DNA of 64,000 nt. Source: Rikenellaceae bacterium (GTDB lineage Bacteria; Bacteroidota; Bacteroidia; Bacteroidales; Rikenellaceae). The stretch spans positions 58,578 through 122,577 of the forward strand of contig SUZR01000008.1 in assembly GCA_015059845.1 (NCBI GenBank), written 5' to 3'. The position numbers and the translations under genes were made by a program. Of this stretch, positions 35,833 through 45,354 are shown piece by piece; the first letter of the stretch is position 1, and every line of letters begins with the position of its first letter. The notes under the pieces were generated by a model. It was not told the origin of the DNA. It made no database searches and saw nothing but the letters and a program-made list of their open reading frames with translations.

Positions 35833-36804
35833 ATGAACAAAATCAAAATCTATCAATTCACCGACCCCGTATGCGTCTGGTGCTGGGGCAACGAGCCTGT
35901 GGTAAGGGCTCTTGACTACCTATATGGCGACAAGATAGCCATCGAATATGTTATGGGCGGCTTAATCGAGGACATAACCACGCTCTACGATTTAAGCGGC
36001 CCGAAAAGTACTATAATAGAACGTGCAAACGAGATTATCGCAAACAATTGGATTGCAGCATCCACTCGCCACGGTATGCCTGTAAACACGGAGCATATGT
36101 CGCTCTTCAGCGAACGTTATCCGTCAAGTTTCCCGCAAAACATAGCCTACGAGGCGGCCAAGCGCATCAATCCATCGCTGGCCAAAAAGTTCTTACGTCG
36201 CATACGCGAAGCCACCTTTATTGAGCAGCGACGCACCTCACAGATGGATGTTCTGGTAGAGCTGGCCGCCGAAACGGGATTCGATGCGGCGCAATTTGTT
36301 GATGAGTACACCACGGGCAGCGCCCCAGGTGATTTTATGCAGGAGCGTATGAAGTGTCGGCGCAACGGCATTACGGGCTTCCCCTCATATCTGATTAAAA
36401 ATGGCTCTACAAAGATTATTTTGGGAGGCTATCAAAATCTAAGTACCCTGCATACCGTCATTGGGCGTCTTTCAGATGGTAAGATAAAGCCACGAAAGGT
36501 CGGGCCATCACAAGCCAATGTCGTGGATTTTATGCAACAATGCAGTAGCACATACCCTGTCGAGATAGAGGTTGCATTCGGTCTTGACCGCAACAAGACC
36601 GATTTAATTATCAGTCAATTAGCACGTTCGGGGAGGATTACATCTACCCCCGTTGGTAACGGAGAACGCCTAATGGTCGCAGCAAAGGCAAAGTCGCCAT
36701 CGGCGCACCGCCAGAAAGCAAGAAAAACGACCTCTGCGCAAGCCAACCAGATAGCCACAAAAGATAAAAATAAGGTAGAGAGCGAAAAAGAGGTAGTAAA
36801 ATAG
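35833..36804 (+). CDS. DsbA-like thioredoxin-fold protein with C-terminal helical domain
   Basis: A 323-residue protein without a signal peptide, so it acts in the cytoplasm. The N-terminal DsbA/FrnE-like domain has the redox motif CVWC (Cys14, Cys17) in TDPVCVWCWG and the cis-Pro segment GITGFPSYLI (about residue 180). A second domain (about residues 220-280) looks like a small winged helix. The last ~45 residues are rich in Lys, Ala and Ser. The overall plan resembles the SpxH/YjbH-like DsbA group that adapts proteins for ClpXP, but an oxidoreductase or isomerase role is equally possible. It appears monocistronic. Confidence 0.82.
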   Translation: MNKIKIYQFTDPVCVWCWGNEPVVRALDYLYGDKIAIEYVMGGLIEDITTLYDLSGPKSTIIERANEIIANNWIAASTRHGMPVNTEHMSLFSERYPSSFPQNIAYEAAKRINPSLAKKFLRRIREATFIEQRRTSQMDVLVELAAETGFDAAQFVDEYTTGSAPGDFMQERMKCRRNGITGFPSYLIKNGSTKIILGGYQNLSTLHTVIGRLSDGKIKPRKVGPSQANVVDFMQQCSSTYPVEIEVAFGLDRNKTDLIISQLARSGRITSTPVGNGERLMVAAKAKSPSAHRQKARKTTSAQANQIATKDKNKVESEKEVVK

Positions 36805-36823
36805 CGATAGGTTACACTTTGTT

Positions 36824-36860
36824 ATGAATATATATTCTCCTATATTCATTTTTTATTTTG
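36824..36860 (+). terminator. AU-rich terminator-like hairpin after the DsbA-like gene
   Basis: ATGAATATA (36824-36832) pairs with TATATTCAT (36841-36849) around an 8-base loop and is followed by a T-rich run. The stem is weak because it has few G-C pairs. Confidence 0.5.
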
Positions 36861-36933
36861 CTGTTATTCAGCTGAATCCGATAAAAAATATTCCACCAAA
36901 AGCAATCTATATGCAAGAAAGTATGAAAATTTC

Positions 36934-36964
36934 TTGTTTTTAATAAATTTTACTATTATTTTTG
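36934..36964 (+). promoter_or_regulatory. Promoter of the ilv-leu operon
   Basis: TTG (36934-36936), a 20-bp spacer and TATTTTTG (36957-36964) match the Bacteroidetes -33/-7 consensus. Transcription would begin near 36970, so the leader peptide start lies about 17 bases into the RNA. Confidence 0.75.
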
Positions 36965-36986
36965 CACTAACAACAAAACGCATATT

Positions 36987-37046
36987 ATGTTTGCAAATTC
37001 ATATATCATCATTAACCTAATTCTTCTCGTGGTCTTGTGCAGATAA
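36987..37046 (+). CDS. ilv leader peptide (attenuation)
   Basis: A 19-codon open reading frame encodes MFANSYIIINLILLVVLCR. Ten of the eleven residues 7-17 are Ile, Leu or Val (four Ile, four Leu, two Val), the products of the operon downstream. Such a peptide is the sensor of ribosome-mediated attenuation: when charged Ile-, Leu- or Val-tRNA is scarce the ribosome stalls here. It then covers the 5' strand (TTCTC, 37024-37028), which can pair with GAGAA (37050-37054). That leaves the antiterminator free to form. The function is inferred from composition and position. Confidence 0.82.
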   Translation: MFANSYIIINLILLVVLCR

Positions 37047-37048
37047 CG

Positions 37049-37121
37049 GGAGAAAGGTTGTATATGTATGTGAATTTTGTATTATATAAGCCTTTCTCCT
37101 TGATGGAGAGAGGCTTTTTTT
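37049..37121 (+). terminator. Attenuator: antiterminator strand and intrinsic terminator
   Basis: The terminator is AGCCTTTCTCC (37089-37099) paired with GGAGAGAGGCT (37105-37115, one G-U) around a 5-base loop, followed by T's to 37121. GGAGAAAGG (37049-37057), just after the leader peptide stop, is perfectly complementary to CCTTTCTCC (37091-37099), the terminator's 5' arm. The two structures exclude each other, the signature of an attenuation switch. Termination would occur about 20 bp before ilvD. Confidence 0.85.
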
Positions 37122-37142
37122 AACTACCAAACATCGAAAAGG

Positions 37143-38963
37143 ATGAAAAACCAGTTAAGAAGCGCCATTACGACCGTAGGTCGTCGTATGGCAGGAGCAA
37201 GAAGCCTGTGGCGCGCAAACGGAATGAAGAAGGAGCAGATGGGTATGCCCGTAATCGGCATTGCCAACTCGTTTACACAGATGGTTCCGGGTCACGTACA
37301 TCTGCACGAGATAGGACAATACGTCAAGCAACTTATCGAGGAGCAGGGATGTTTCGCCGCCGAGTTCAACACCATCGCCATTGACGACGGTATCGCAATG
37401 GGACACGACGGTATGCTCTACTCGCTCCCCTCACGCGATATCATAGCCGACTCGGTAGAGTATATGGCCAATGCGCATAAGGTTGATGCTCTTGTCTGCA
37501 TCAGCAACTGCGACAAAATCACTCCTGGAATGTTGATGGCCTCGATGCGCCTGAATATCCCTACGGTATTTGTATCGGGAGGACCTATGGAGGCTGGTCA
37601 GTTCCGCGGACGTGGCGCCGACCTTATTGATGCTATGGTACTCAGCGCCGACGAGAACTGCACTGACGAGGACGCTGACGAGATTGAGGCTTGCGCCTGC
37701 CCGGGATGCGGTTCTTGCTCTGGTATGTTTACCGCCAACTCTATGAACTGCCTCAACGAGGCTATCGGTCTGGCACTGCCTGGTAACGGAACTATCGTTG
37801 CTACACACGAGAATCGCAAGGCGCTTTTTGCAAAGGCCGCAAAGCTCATCGTGGAGAATGCAAAAAAATATTACTTCGAGGGTGATGACTCTGTTCTGCC
37901 CCGCTCGATTGCAACGAAGGCCGCCTTCGAGAATGCTATGTCGCTCGATATCGCTATGGGTGGCTCTACAAATACCGTTCTGCACCTTTTGGCCGTAGCA
38001 CACGAGGCAGGTGTAGATTTCACTATGGCCGACATTGACCGCCTTTCACGTAAGATTCCCGTGCTGTGTAAGGTTGCACCTAACGGACACTATCACGTGC
38101 AGGATGTAAACCGCGCAGGTGGCATTATGGGTATCTTGGGCGAGCTGGCGAAGAATAACCTTATCGACACTACAGCTAAGCGTGTGGACTTCGCATCGCT
38201 TGCTGACGCTCTTAATGAGTATTACTACGGCTCGGAGAATTTTAGTGACGAGGCACGCAAGATATACCTCAGCGCTCCCGCCAACCGTTACAGCCGCGTG
38301 ATGGGCTCGCAGGCCACCTACTACAAGGAGATGGATGCAGACCACGCCGAGGGTTGTATCCGCGACTTCGACCACGCCTACTTCCGCGACGGAGGTCTGG
38401 CTGTGCTTACGGGAAATATCGCTCGCAAGGGTTGTATCGTAAAGACTGCTGGCGTAGCACAGGAGCTGATGCAGTTCAGCGGCAAGGCTAAGGTCTTTGA
38501 GTCGCAGGAGCAGGCTATGAACGGAATCCTCGGTGGCGAGGTTGAGGCTGGCGATGTTGTTGTCATCCGCTATGAGGGCCCGAAGGGAGGCCCCGGTATG
38601 CAGGAGATGCTCTACCCCACCTCTTACCTCAAGTCGAAGCACCTGGACAAAGCGTGCGCATTGATTACCGATGGTCGTTTTTCGGGCGGAACATCGGGCC
38701 TTTCTATCGGCCACGTATCACCCGAGGCTGCATCGGGTGGTGAGATTGGTATTATCCGCGACGGCGATATGATTGACATCGATATTACGGCTCGCTCAAT
38801 CAACCTCCGCATCACGGACGAGGAACTCTCAGAGCGTATGGCGACGTGGACCCTGCACAAACCGCAGAATCGTGACCGCGTGGTACCGCAATCGTTGCGT
38901 GCATACTCACTGCTGGTATCATCGGCTGACCAGGGCGCTGTAAGAATCGTTCCCGAGGAGTAA
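37143..38963 (+). CDS. ilvD: Dihydroxy-acid dehydratase
   Basis: IlvD dehydrates the dihydroxy acids to the keto-acid precursors of valine and isoleucine. The 606-residue enzyme has the Fe-S cluster cysteines in [13 protein letters not shown] and [19 protein letters not shown], and the C-terminal [21 protein letters not shown]. The length is in the usual 550-620 range. It is the first structural gene of the operon, directly behind the attenuator, and is followed by ilvB after 26 bp. Confidence 0.98.
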   Translation: MKNQLRSAITTVGRRMAGARSLWRANGMKKEQMGMPVIGIANSFTQMVPGHVHLHEIGQYVKQLIEEQGCFAAEFNTIAIDDGIAMGHDGMLYSLPSRDIIADSVEYMANAHKVDALVCISNCDKITPGMLMASMRLNIPTVFVSGGPMEAGQFRGRGADLIDAMVLSADENCTDEDADEIEACACPGCGSCSGMFTANSMNCLNEAIGLALPGNGTIVATHENRKALFAKAAKLIVENAKKYYFEGDDSVLPRSIATKAAFENAMSLDIAMGGSTNTVLHLLAVAHEAGVDFTMADIDRLSRKIPVLCKVAPNGHYHVQDVNRAGGIMGILGELAKNNLIDTTAKRVDFASLADALNEYYYGSENFSDEARKIYLSAPANRYSRVMGSQATYYKEMDADHAEGCIRDFDHAYFRDGGLAVLTGNIARKGCIVKTAGVAQELMQFSGKAKVFESQEQAMNGILGGEVEAGDVVVIRYEGPKGGPGMQEMLYPTSYLKSKHLDKACALITDGRFSGGTSGLSIGHVSPEAASGGEIGIIRDGDMIDIDITARSINLRITDEELSERMATWTLHKPQNRDRVVPQSLRAYSLLVSSADQGAVRIVPEE

Positions 38964-38989
38964 TTAAAAACACTACAACCAAACTTAAT

Positions 38990-40726
38990 ATGGCTTTTTC
39001 AGGTTTTTCAGATAATACGACACCTCAACCCAAGAGAGATTTACCCCGCATCTCAGGCTCGGAGGCTGTGATTCGCTCATTCCTTGCCGAGGGCGTCGAG
39101 ACCATCTTCGGTTATCCGGGAGGTGCTATCATCCCCGTATATGATGCGCTCTACGACTACCGCGAGCAGCTTAACCACATCCTCGTGCGCCACGAGCAGT
39201 GCGCCTTGCACGCTGCGCAGGGCTATGCACGTGCTACGGGTAAGACAGGCGTCTGCATCGTAACATCAGGTCCTGGCGCAACAAATACCGTAACAGGCCT
39301 GGCCGATGCAATGCTCGACTCTACCCCCGTAGTGCTGATTAGCGGTCAGGTTGCCTCAAGCACGTTGGGAACAGATGCGTTTCAGGAGATTAACTTTATC
39401 GAGATTACCAACTCCGTAACCAAGTGGAACTGCCAGGTAAAGCGTGCCGAGGATATTCCCGAGGCTATTGCCAAGGCGTTCTACATCGCATCAAGCGGCC
39501 GTCCGGGCCCCGTTGTTGTGGATATCACGAAGGATGCACAGAACGGATTGCTCGACTTCGAGTACAAGCCGATGAAGTTTATCCGTAGCTATATCCCCCA
39601 CAAGGAGATTGACAATGACCAGATTTTGGAGGCTGCACGTCTTATCAACCTCTCGCGCAAGCCTATGGCTTTGGTAGGTCAGGGTGTTATCTTAGGCGGT
39701 GCTGAGCAGGAGCTGAAGGAGTTTCTGGAGAAGAGCGGTATCCCCGCAGCGGCAACTTTGCTTGGCCTGTCGGCTCTGCCATCTGACCATCCGCAGTATG
39801 TCGGTATGCTCGGTATGCACGGCAACTACGGCCCCAACATCAAGAACCGCGACTGTGATTTGTTGATTGCTATCGGAATGCGTTTCGACGACCGCGTAAC
39901 GGGCGACCCGTCGAAGTTCGGCATAAATGCAAAGGTCATCCATCTGGAGATTGACCCTGCCGAGGTAAACAAACTTGTCTATGCCGATGTTCCCGTGCTG
40001 GGCGATGTGAAGAAGACGCTGCCGATGCTCACCGAGAAGATTACAAAGAACGAACACTCGGCCTGGCTTGACGAGTTCCGCGTATGTGCCAACATCGAGC
40101 GAGAGGATGTTATCGAGCCTGCTATCGCTCCCCGCGGCCAGCTCCTGCGTATGGGCGAGGTTGTGGATGCCGTAGCAAAGGAGTTCGATGATGCCATCCT
40201 GGTTACAGACGTAGGCCAGCAGCAGATGTTCGCATCACGTTACTTCCGTTTCAAGCGCTCACGCAGCATTATCACCTCTGGCGGCTTGGGAACTATGGGC
40301 TTCGGTCTGCCCGCAGCTATCGGTGCAAAGATTGGCGCACCCGAGAGAGATGTATGTCTGTTCGTTGGTGACGGAGGCTTACAGATGACTTCACAGGAGC
40401 TGGGTACGATATATCAGTCGCAGGTGGGTGTAAAGATTGTTTTGATGAACAACGGCTACTTGGGTATGGTCCGCCAGTGGCAGGAGCTATTCTACAACCG
40501 CCGCTACTCGTTCACCGAGCTTACCAACCCAGACTTTGAACTCTTGGCCAAAGCAAACCGCATACCCTACCGTTGTGTTGAGCACCACGAGGATTTGGCC
40601 GAGGCGATTAAGCAGATGCACGACACGGAGGGCGCTTTCCTGCTGGAGGTAAGAGTTGAGAAGGAGGAGAATGTATTCCCGATGGTGCCTGCGGGACAAC
40701 CCGTACACAATATACGATTGGAGTAA
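38990..40726 (+). CDS. ilvB: Acetolactate synthase large (catalytic) subunit
   Basis: This thiamine diphosphate enzyme makes acetolactate or acetohydroxybutyrate from pyruvate. The 578-residue protein has FGYPGGAIIPVYDAL, the ThDP-activating Glu in VRHEQCALHAAQGYARATG, TSGPGATNTVTGLADA, and the ThDP/Mg motif GDGG followed about 25 residues later by NN (VLMNNGYLGMVRQWQ). The regulatory subunit gene starts 18 bp downstream. Confidence 0.98.
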   Translation: MAFSGFSDNTTPQPKRDLPRISGSEAVIRSFLAEGVETIFGYPGGAIIPVYDALYDYREQLNHILVRHEQCALHAAQGYARATGKTGVCIVTSGPGATNTVTGLADAMLDSTPVVLISGQVASSTLGTDAFQEINFIEITNSVTKWNCQVKRAEDIPEAIAKAFYIASSGRPGPVVVDITKDAQNGLLDFEYKPMKFIRSYIPHKEIDNDQILEAARLINLSRKPMALVGQGVILGGAEQELKEFLEKSGIPAAATLLGLSALPSDHPQYVGMLGMHGNYGPNIKNRDCDLLIAIGMRFDDRVTGDPSKFGINAKVIHLEIDPAEVNKLVYADVPVLGDVKKTLPMLTEKITKNEHSAWLDEFRVCANIEREDVIEPAIAPRGQLLRMGEVVDAVAKEFDDAILVTDVGQQQMFASRYFRFKRSRSIITSGGLGTMGFGLPAAIGAKIGAPERDVCLFVGDGGLQMTSQELGTIYQSQVGVKIVLMNNGYLGMVRQWQELFYNRRYSFTELTNPDFELLAKANRIPYRCVEHHEDLAEAIKQMHDTEGAFLLEVRVEKEENVFPMVPAGQPVHNIRLE

Positions 40727-40744
40727 ACTAACAACAAGCAGACA

Positions 40745-41272
40745 ATGGAGAAGGAGTTTATCATAACCGTATTTTCAGAGAATAAGGTGGGATTGTTGAG
40801 CCAGATTACAACGGTCTTCACCCACCGCAATGTAAACATTGAGTCGTTGACAGCTTCGGAGTCGGCCATTGAAGGTGTTCACAAATACACCATTCTGGTC
40901 AAGAACGACGAGGAGAAGGTTGCCAATCTTGTCAAGCAGATTGAGAAGAAGATTGACGTGCTGAAGGTCTTCTGCTACTCACCCAGCGAGGTTGTACTCC
41001 AGCAGCTGGCACTCTACAAAGTGCAGCGCAGCCGCAACGTGGAGGATTTGGTACGCCGACACAATGTCCGTATTCTGGATATCCACGATGACTTCATCGT
41101 CCTCGAAAAGACAGGACACAAGGAGGAGATTAACGAACTGTATCAGATGCTCTCGCCCTACGGTCTCTATCAGTTTGTATGCTCGGGACCTGTGGCGATT
41201 ATCAAGTCGCGCCGCGAGCTGTTGGACGAATATCTTGATTATGTAAAAGAGTACCAAAAGAGTTTGGAATAA
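40745..41272 (+). CDS. ilvN: Acetolactate synthase small (regulatory) subunit
   Basis: The regulatory partner of IlvB that gives valine feedback control. The 175-residue protein begins with an ACT domain (FIITVFSENKVGLLSQITTVFTHR, about residues 4-80) containing the GLL and NIESL elements that build the effector site. A C-terminal domain (about 85-175) is typical of full-size IlvN/IlvH. Control at the enzyme level here adds to the transcription attenuation upstream. Confidence 0.96.
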   Translation: MEKEFIITVFSENKVGLLSQITTVFTHRNVNIESLTASESAIEGVHKYTILVKNDEEKVANLVKQIEKKIDVLKVFCYSPSEVVLQQLALYKVQRSRNVEDLVRRHNVRILDIHDDFIVLEKTGHKEEINELYQMLSPYGLYQFVCSGPVAIIKSRRELLDEYLDYVKEYQKSLE

Positions 41273-41318
41273 AATAATTAGAGTTTTCAAAATTAATAAC
41301 AAATAAAAAATTACAACT

Positions 41319-42365
41319 ATGGCAAAGATGAATTTTGGTGGCGTTGAGGAGAACGTCGTAACACGTGAGGAGTATCCCTTGGCAAAGGCCTTGGAGACAT
41401 TGAAGGATGAGACTATCGCCGTTATCGGCTACGGTGTTCAGGGCCCCGGACAGTCACTCAACCTGCGTGACAACGGGTTCAACGTAATCGTAGGTCAGCG
41501 TAAGGACTCAAAGAGCTGGGATAAGGCTGTTGAGGATGGCTGGGTACCAGGTGAGACCCTGTTCGACATCGAGGAGGCTTGTCAGAAGGCTACCATCATC
41601 GAGTACTTGCTCTCAGACGCAGGTCAGATTTCTGTATGGCCCACCGTTAAGAAGCACCTCACAGCTGGTAAGGCTCTCTACTTCTCACACGGTTTCGGTA
41701 TCACATATAAGGAGCGTACAGGTATCGTTCCTCCCGCAGATGTTGACGTTATCTTGGTTGCTCCCAAGGGCTCAGGTACTTCACTTCGTCGTATGTTCTT
41801 GCAGGGTCGTGGCTTGAACTCAAGCTACGCTATCTTCCAGGATGCTACGGGCAAGGCTTGGGACCGCGTTATCGCTCTGGGTATCGGCGTAGGTTCTGGT
41901 TACTTGTTCGAGACTACATTCAAGCGAGAGGTTTACTCTGACCTTACCGGCGAGCGTGGTACTTTGATGGGTGCTATTCAGGGTATCTTCGCTGCCCAGT
42001 ACGAGGTATTGCGCCAGAACGGCCACACACCCTCTGAGGCTTTCAACGAGACCGTTGAGGAGCTTTCACAGAGCCTTATGCCTCTGATTGCAGAGAATGG
42101 TATGGATTGGATGTACGCTAACTGCTCAACAACTGCTCAGCGCGGTGCACTCGATTGGTGGAAGAAGTTCCGCGATGCTACAATGCCCGTATTCGAGGAG
42201 CTTTACAGCGAGGTAGCGTGCGGTAACGAGGCACAGCGCAGTATCGACACCAACTCTCAGCCCGACTATCGTCAGAAGTTGGAGGAGGAGCTCCGCGAGA
42301 TGCGCGAGACCGAGATGTGGCAGGCAGGCGCTGTTGTTCGCAAGCTTCGTCCTGAGAATAATTAA
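41319..42365 (+). CDS. ilvC: Ketol-acid reductoisomerase
   Basis: IlvC isomerises and reduces acetolactate products using NAD(P)H and Mg. The 348-residue enzyme has the Rossmann loop VIGYGVQGPGQSLNLRDNG (about residues 35-53) and the cofactor-specificity loop VGQRKDSKSW. The metal-binding region includes SDLTGERGTLMGA, and the end of the knotted domain has YANCSTTAQRGALDWW. The codons are highly biased, suggesting strong expression. A 46-bp gap separates it from ilvN. Confidence 0.97.
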   Translation: MAKMNFGGVEENVVTREEYPLAKALETLKDETIAVIGYGVQGPGQSLNLRDNGFNVIVGQRKDSKSWDKAVEDGWVPGETLFDIEEACQKATIIEYLLSDAGQISVWPTVKKHLTAGKALYFSHGFGITYKERTGIVPPADVDVILVAPKGSGTSLRRMFLQGRGLNSSYAIFQDATGKAWDRVIALGIGVGSGYLFETTFKREVYSDLTGERGTLMGAIQGIFAAQYEVLRQNGHTPSEAFNETVEELSQSLMPLIAENGMDWMYANCSTTAQRGALDWWKKFRDATMPVFEELYSEVACGNEAQRSIDTNSQPDYRQKLEEELREMRETEMWQAGAVVRKLRPENN

Positions 42366-42394
42366 GCTATAAAAAAAATAACATATCTGATAAT

Positions 42395-42411
42395 GGGCCC
42401 CACGAGGGCCC
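42395..42411 (+). other. GC-rich hairpin between ilvC and leuA
   Basis: GGGCCC, a 5-base loop CACGA and GGGCCC form a compact stem-loop in the mRNA. No T-run follows, so it is not a terminator. It could protect the highly expressed ilvC message from 3' decay and so set different levels for ilv and leu genes. Confidence 0.5.
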
Positions 42412-42437
42412 GTATCGGGTTATATAGACAAACGAAT

Positions 42438-43934
42438 ATGAGCGATAAAGTATATATCTTCGACACCACGTTGCGCGATGCCGAGCAGGTACCAGGTTGC
42501 CAGCTCAACACAATCGAGAAGATTGAGGTAGCACGCCAGCTGGAGAAGTTGGGTGTCGATATTATTGAGGCTGGTTTCCCCATCTCAAGCCCCGGAGATT
42601 TCAACTCGGTAGTTGAGATTTCAAAGGCCGTAACCAACCCCACAATCTGCGCCTTGACACGCGCCGTAAAGAAGGATATTGATGTGGCTGCACAGTCATT
42701 GGAGTTTGCCAAGCGAGGCCGTATCCACACAGGTATCGGCACCTCGACATACCACATCTACGAGAAGTTGCGTATGACCCCCGAGACGGTTATGGAGCAG
42801 GCTGTGGAGGCTGTAAAGTATGCCCGCCGTTTTGTTGACGACGTGGAGTTCTACGCCGAGGATGCAGGCCGCACCGACGAGGAGTTCCTGGCTCGCGTTG
42901 TGGAGGCTGTGATTGCTGCGGGTGCTACGGTAGTGAATATTCCCGACACTACGGGTTACTGCCTGCCGAGCGAGTACGGAGCAAAGATTGCATACCTGAT
43001 GAACAACGTCCCCAACATCGACAAGGCTATCATCTCAACACACTGCCACAACGACCTCGGTATGGCTACGGCCAACACGTTGGCTGCCGTACAGAATGGT
43101 GCGCGTCAGGTGGAGGTTACAATCAACGGCTTGGGTGAGCGTGCAGGCAACACCGCCTTGGAGGAGGTTGTGATGGCTATCAAGTGCCACAAGAACCTCG
43201 ACTTCGAGATTGGCATCGACTCAAAGCAGATTATCACCACAAGTAAGCTGGTGTCAAACCTTATGCGTATGCCCGTGCAGGCCAATAAGGCTATCGTGGG
43301 CCGCAACGCCTTCGCACACTCATCGGGTATCCATCAGGATGGCGTGCTGAAGAGCCGCGAGACGTACGAGATTATCGATCCCGAGGATGTAGGCGTTGAC
43401 CAGTCAAGCATCGTGCTGACGGCTCGTAGCGGTCGTGCTGCGTTGAAGCACCACCTCTCGGAGATTGGCTACAACCCCGATAATGAGGAGCTGGACGAGA
43501 TTTACCAGCGTTTTCTGGAGCTTGCCGACAAGAAGAAGATGGTCACAACACGCGACCTGGAGGTACTTATCGGCACGGCCTCATCACGCCGCCGTATGAG
43601 TATTCAGCTCACAGGTTTGCAGATTGTCTGTGGTAAGTCAACCGTTCCTACGGCTACCGTACAGATTAGCTTCGACGGTGACACCTTCACCGAAACGGCT
43701 TGCGGTAATGGTCCCGTCGATGCAGCCATCACGGCTGTGAAGAACATCACCAAGCGCCGCGTACATATCGAGGAGTTCCTCATCCAGGCCATCACTCGCG
43801 GTAGCGACGACTTGGGTAAGGTCCATATGTCAATCTCGCACAAGGGCAAGATGTATCACGGTTTTGGTGCCAACACCGACATCGTAACGGCTTCGGTAGA
43901 GTCATTTATTGATGCAATTTCAAAAATAGCATAA
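42438..43934 (+). CDS. leuA: 2-isopropylmalate synthase
   Basis: LeuA condenses acetyl-CoA with ketoisovalerate, the first committed step to leucine. The 498-residue protein has the catalytic TIM barrel ([47 protein letters not shown]) and a C-terminal LeuA dimerisation/allosteric domain (about residues 385-498). The near-invariant motif RDGEQ reads RDAEQ here; the metal-binding Asp is kept. ATG 42438 (MSDKVYIF) is chosen because the 15 upstream in-frame codons run through the GGGCCC hairpin and show no family similarity. Confidence 0.95.
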   Translation: MSDKVYIFDTTLRDAEQVPGCQLNTIEKIEVARQLEKLGVDIIEAGFPISSPGDFNSVVEISKAVTNPTICALTRAVKKDIDVAAQSLEFAKRGRIHTGIGTSTYHIYEKLRMTPETVMEQAVEAVKYARRFVDDVEFYAEDAGRTDEEFLARVVEAVIAAGATVVNIPDTTGYCLPSEYGAKIAYLMNNVPNIDKAIISTHCHNDLGMATANTLAAVQNGARQVEVTINGLGERAGNTALEEVVMAIKCHKNLDFEIGIDSKQIITTSKLVSNLMRMPVQANKAIVGRNAFAHSSGIHQDGVLKSRETYEIIDPEDVGVDQSSIVLTARSGRAALKHHLSEIGYNPDNEELDEIYQRFLELADKKKMVTTRDLEVLIGTASSRRRMSIQLTGLQIVCGKSTVPTATVQISFDGDTFTETACGNGPVDAAITAVKNITKRRVHIEEFLIQAITRGSDDLGKVHMSISHKGKMYHGFGANTDIVTASVESFIDAISKIA

Positions 43935-43937
43935 CCG

Positions 43938-45332
43938 ATGAATACACTTTTCGATAAGATTTGGGATGCGCACACGGTCCGCGTCATTGATGGCGGCTCG
44001 TGCGTTCTCTATATCGACCGTCAATATATACACGAGGTGACAAGTCCGCAGGCCTTTGCGGGCTTGCGCCAGCGTGGTATCGAGGTTTTCCGTCCCCAAC
44101 AGGTGACGGCCAGCCCCGACCACAATATTCCTACCATCAATCAGCACCTGCCTATCTCGGAGCCTCAGTCGGCCGAGCAGGTAGCTACGCTGGAGCGTAA
44201 CTGCGCCGAGAATGGAATCACAATCTTCCCTATCGGCTCGGAGCGCAACGGTATCATCCACGTCATCGGCCCGCAGACAGGCCTCACACAGCCCGGTATG
44301 ACCATCGTATGTGGTGATAGCCACACCTCAACACACGGAGCGTTGGGTTGCGTGGCGTTCGGTATCGGCACAAGTGAGGTGGAGATGGCTCTCGCTTCGC
44401 AGTGTATCTTGCAGTCGAAGCCCAAGAGTATGCGTATCAACATCGAGGGCGAGCTGGGCAAGGGTGTATGCTCGAAGGATATTATCCTCTACATCATCTC
44501 GAAGCTCGGCACGGGTGGCGGTACAGGCCACTTTGTGGAGTTCGCTGGCTCGGCTATCCATTCTCTTTCGATGGAGGCGCGTATGACCATCTGCAATATG
44601 AGTATTGAGATGGGCGCACGTGGCGGTATGATTGCCCCCGACCAGACCACTTTCGACTACCTCAAGGGACGCGAGTTCGCACCGCAGGGTGCAGAGTGGG
44701 ATGCAGCCGTGGAGCGATGGAGCAAGCTGCGCTCAGATGATGATGCAATATTCGACAAGGAGGTGACATTCAACGCTGCCGATATTCGCCCGATGATTAC
44801 CTACGGAACAAATCCGGGTATGGGTATCGCCATAGACTCTGAGATTCCCTCATCGGCTGAGATGGATGCCGCATCGAAGACATCATACACCAAGGCGCTC
44901 AACTATATGGGCTTTGCCGAAGGCGAGAAGATGGTAGGCAAACGTGTTGACTACGTATTTGTAGGCAGCTGCACCAATGGCCGTATTGAGGATTTGCGTG
45001 CCTTTGCACACTTCGTGAAGGGCAAGAAGAAGGCTGATAACATTACGGCGTGGATTGTTCCCGGCTCAAAGGAGGTGGAGCGTATGGCCATTGAGGAGGG
45101 TCTGCGTGATATTCTGGAGCAGGCAGGCTTCGAGCTTCGCCAACCGGGATGTTCGGCTTGCCTTGCGATGAACGAGGATAAGATTCCCGCAGGAAAGTAT
45201 TGCGTAGCGACATCTAACCGCAACTTCGAGGGTCGTCAGGGTCCCGACTCACGCACTATGCTGGCAGGACCGCTGGTAGCCGCTGCAGCCGCCGTTACGG
45301 GAGTTGTTACCGACCCCAGAGAGTTGATGTAA
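43938..45332 (+). CDS. leuC: 3-isopropylmalate dehydratase large subunit
   Basis: LeuC carries the [4Fe-4S] cluster that isomerises isopropylmalate. The 464-residue protein has the aconitase-type cluster ligands in [13 protein letters not shown] (Cys about 343) and [14 protein letters not shown] (two Cys about 406-409), plus [25 protein letters not shown]. It starts 3 bp after the leuA stop, so translation is probably coupled, and is followed by its partner leuD. Confidence 0.97.
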   Translation: MNTLFDKIWDAHTVRVIDGGSCVLYIDRQYIHEVTSPQAFAGLRQRGIEVFRPQQVTASPDHNIPTINQHLPISEPQSAEQVATLERNCAENGITIFPIGSERNGIIHVIGPQTGLTQPGMTIVCGDSHTSTHGALGCVAFGIGTSEVEMALASQCILQSKPKSMRINIEGELGKGVCSKDIILYIISKLGTGGGTGHFVEFAGSAIHSLSMEARMTICNMSIEMGARGGMIAPDQTTFDYLKGREFAPQGAEWDAAVERWSKLRSDDDAIFDKEVTFNAADIRPMITYGTNPGMGIAIDSEIPSSAEMDAASKTSYTKALNYMGFAEGEKMVGKRVDYVFVGSCTNGRIEDLRAFAHFVKGKKKADNITAWIVPGSKEVERMAIEEGLRDILEQAGFELRQPGCSACLAMNEDKIPAGKYCVATSNRNFEGRQGPDSRTMLAGPLVAAAAAVTGVVTDPRELM

Positions 45333-45354
45333 AACCGATGAAGAAACTTTAGTT

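Larger units (their letters stand above)
36805..37142 (+). promoter_or_regulatory. Intergenic regulatory region of the ilv-leu operon
   Basis: This 338-bp gap holds, in order: a terminator-like hairpin (36824-36860), a perfect 12-bp palindrome ATTCAGCTGAAT (36866-36877), a promoter (36934-36964), a leader peptide (36987-37046), an antiterminator strand (37049-37057) and an intrinsic terminator (37089-37121). ilvD starts at 37143. About 50 bp between the palindrome and the promoter show nothing I can name. Confidence 0.75.

Noticed and set aside
42395..42411. GGGCCC hairpin as a terminator between ilvC and leuA
   Set aside because: No T-run follows and the downstream leu genes have no promoter I can find; kept only as a possible RNA-stability element.
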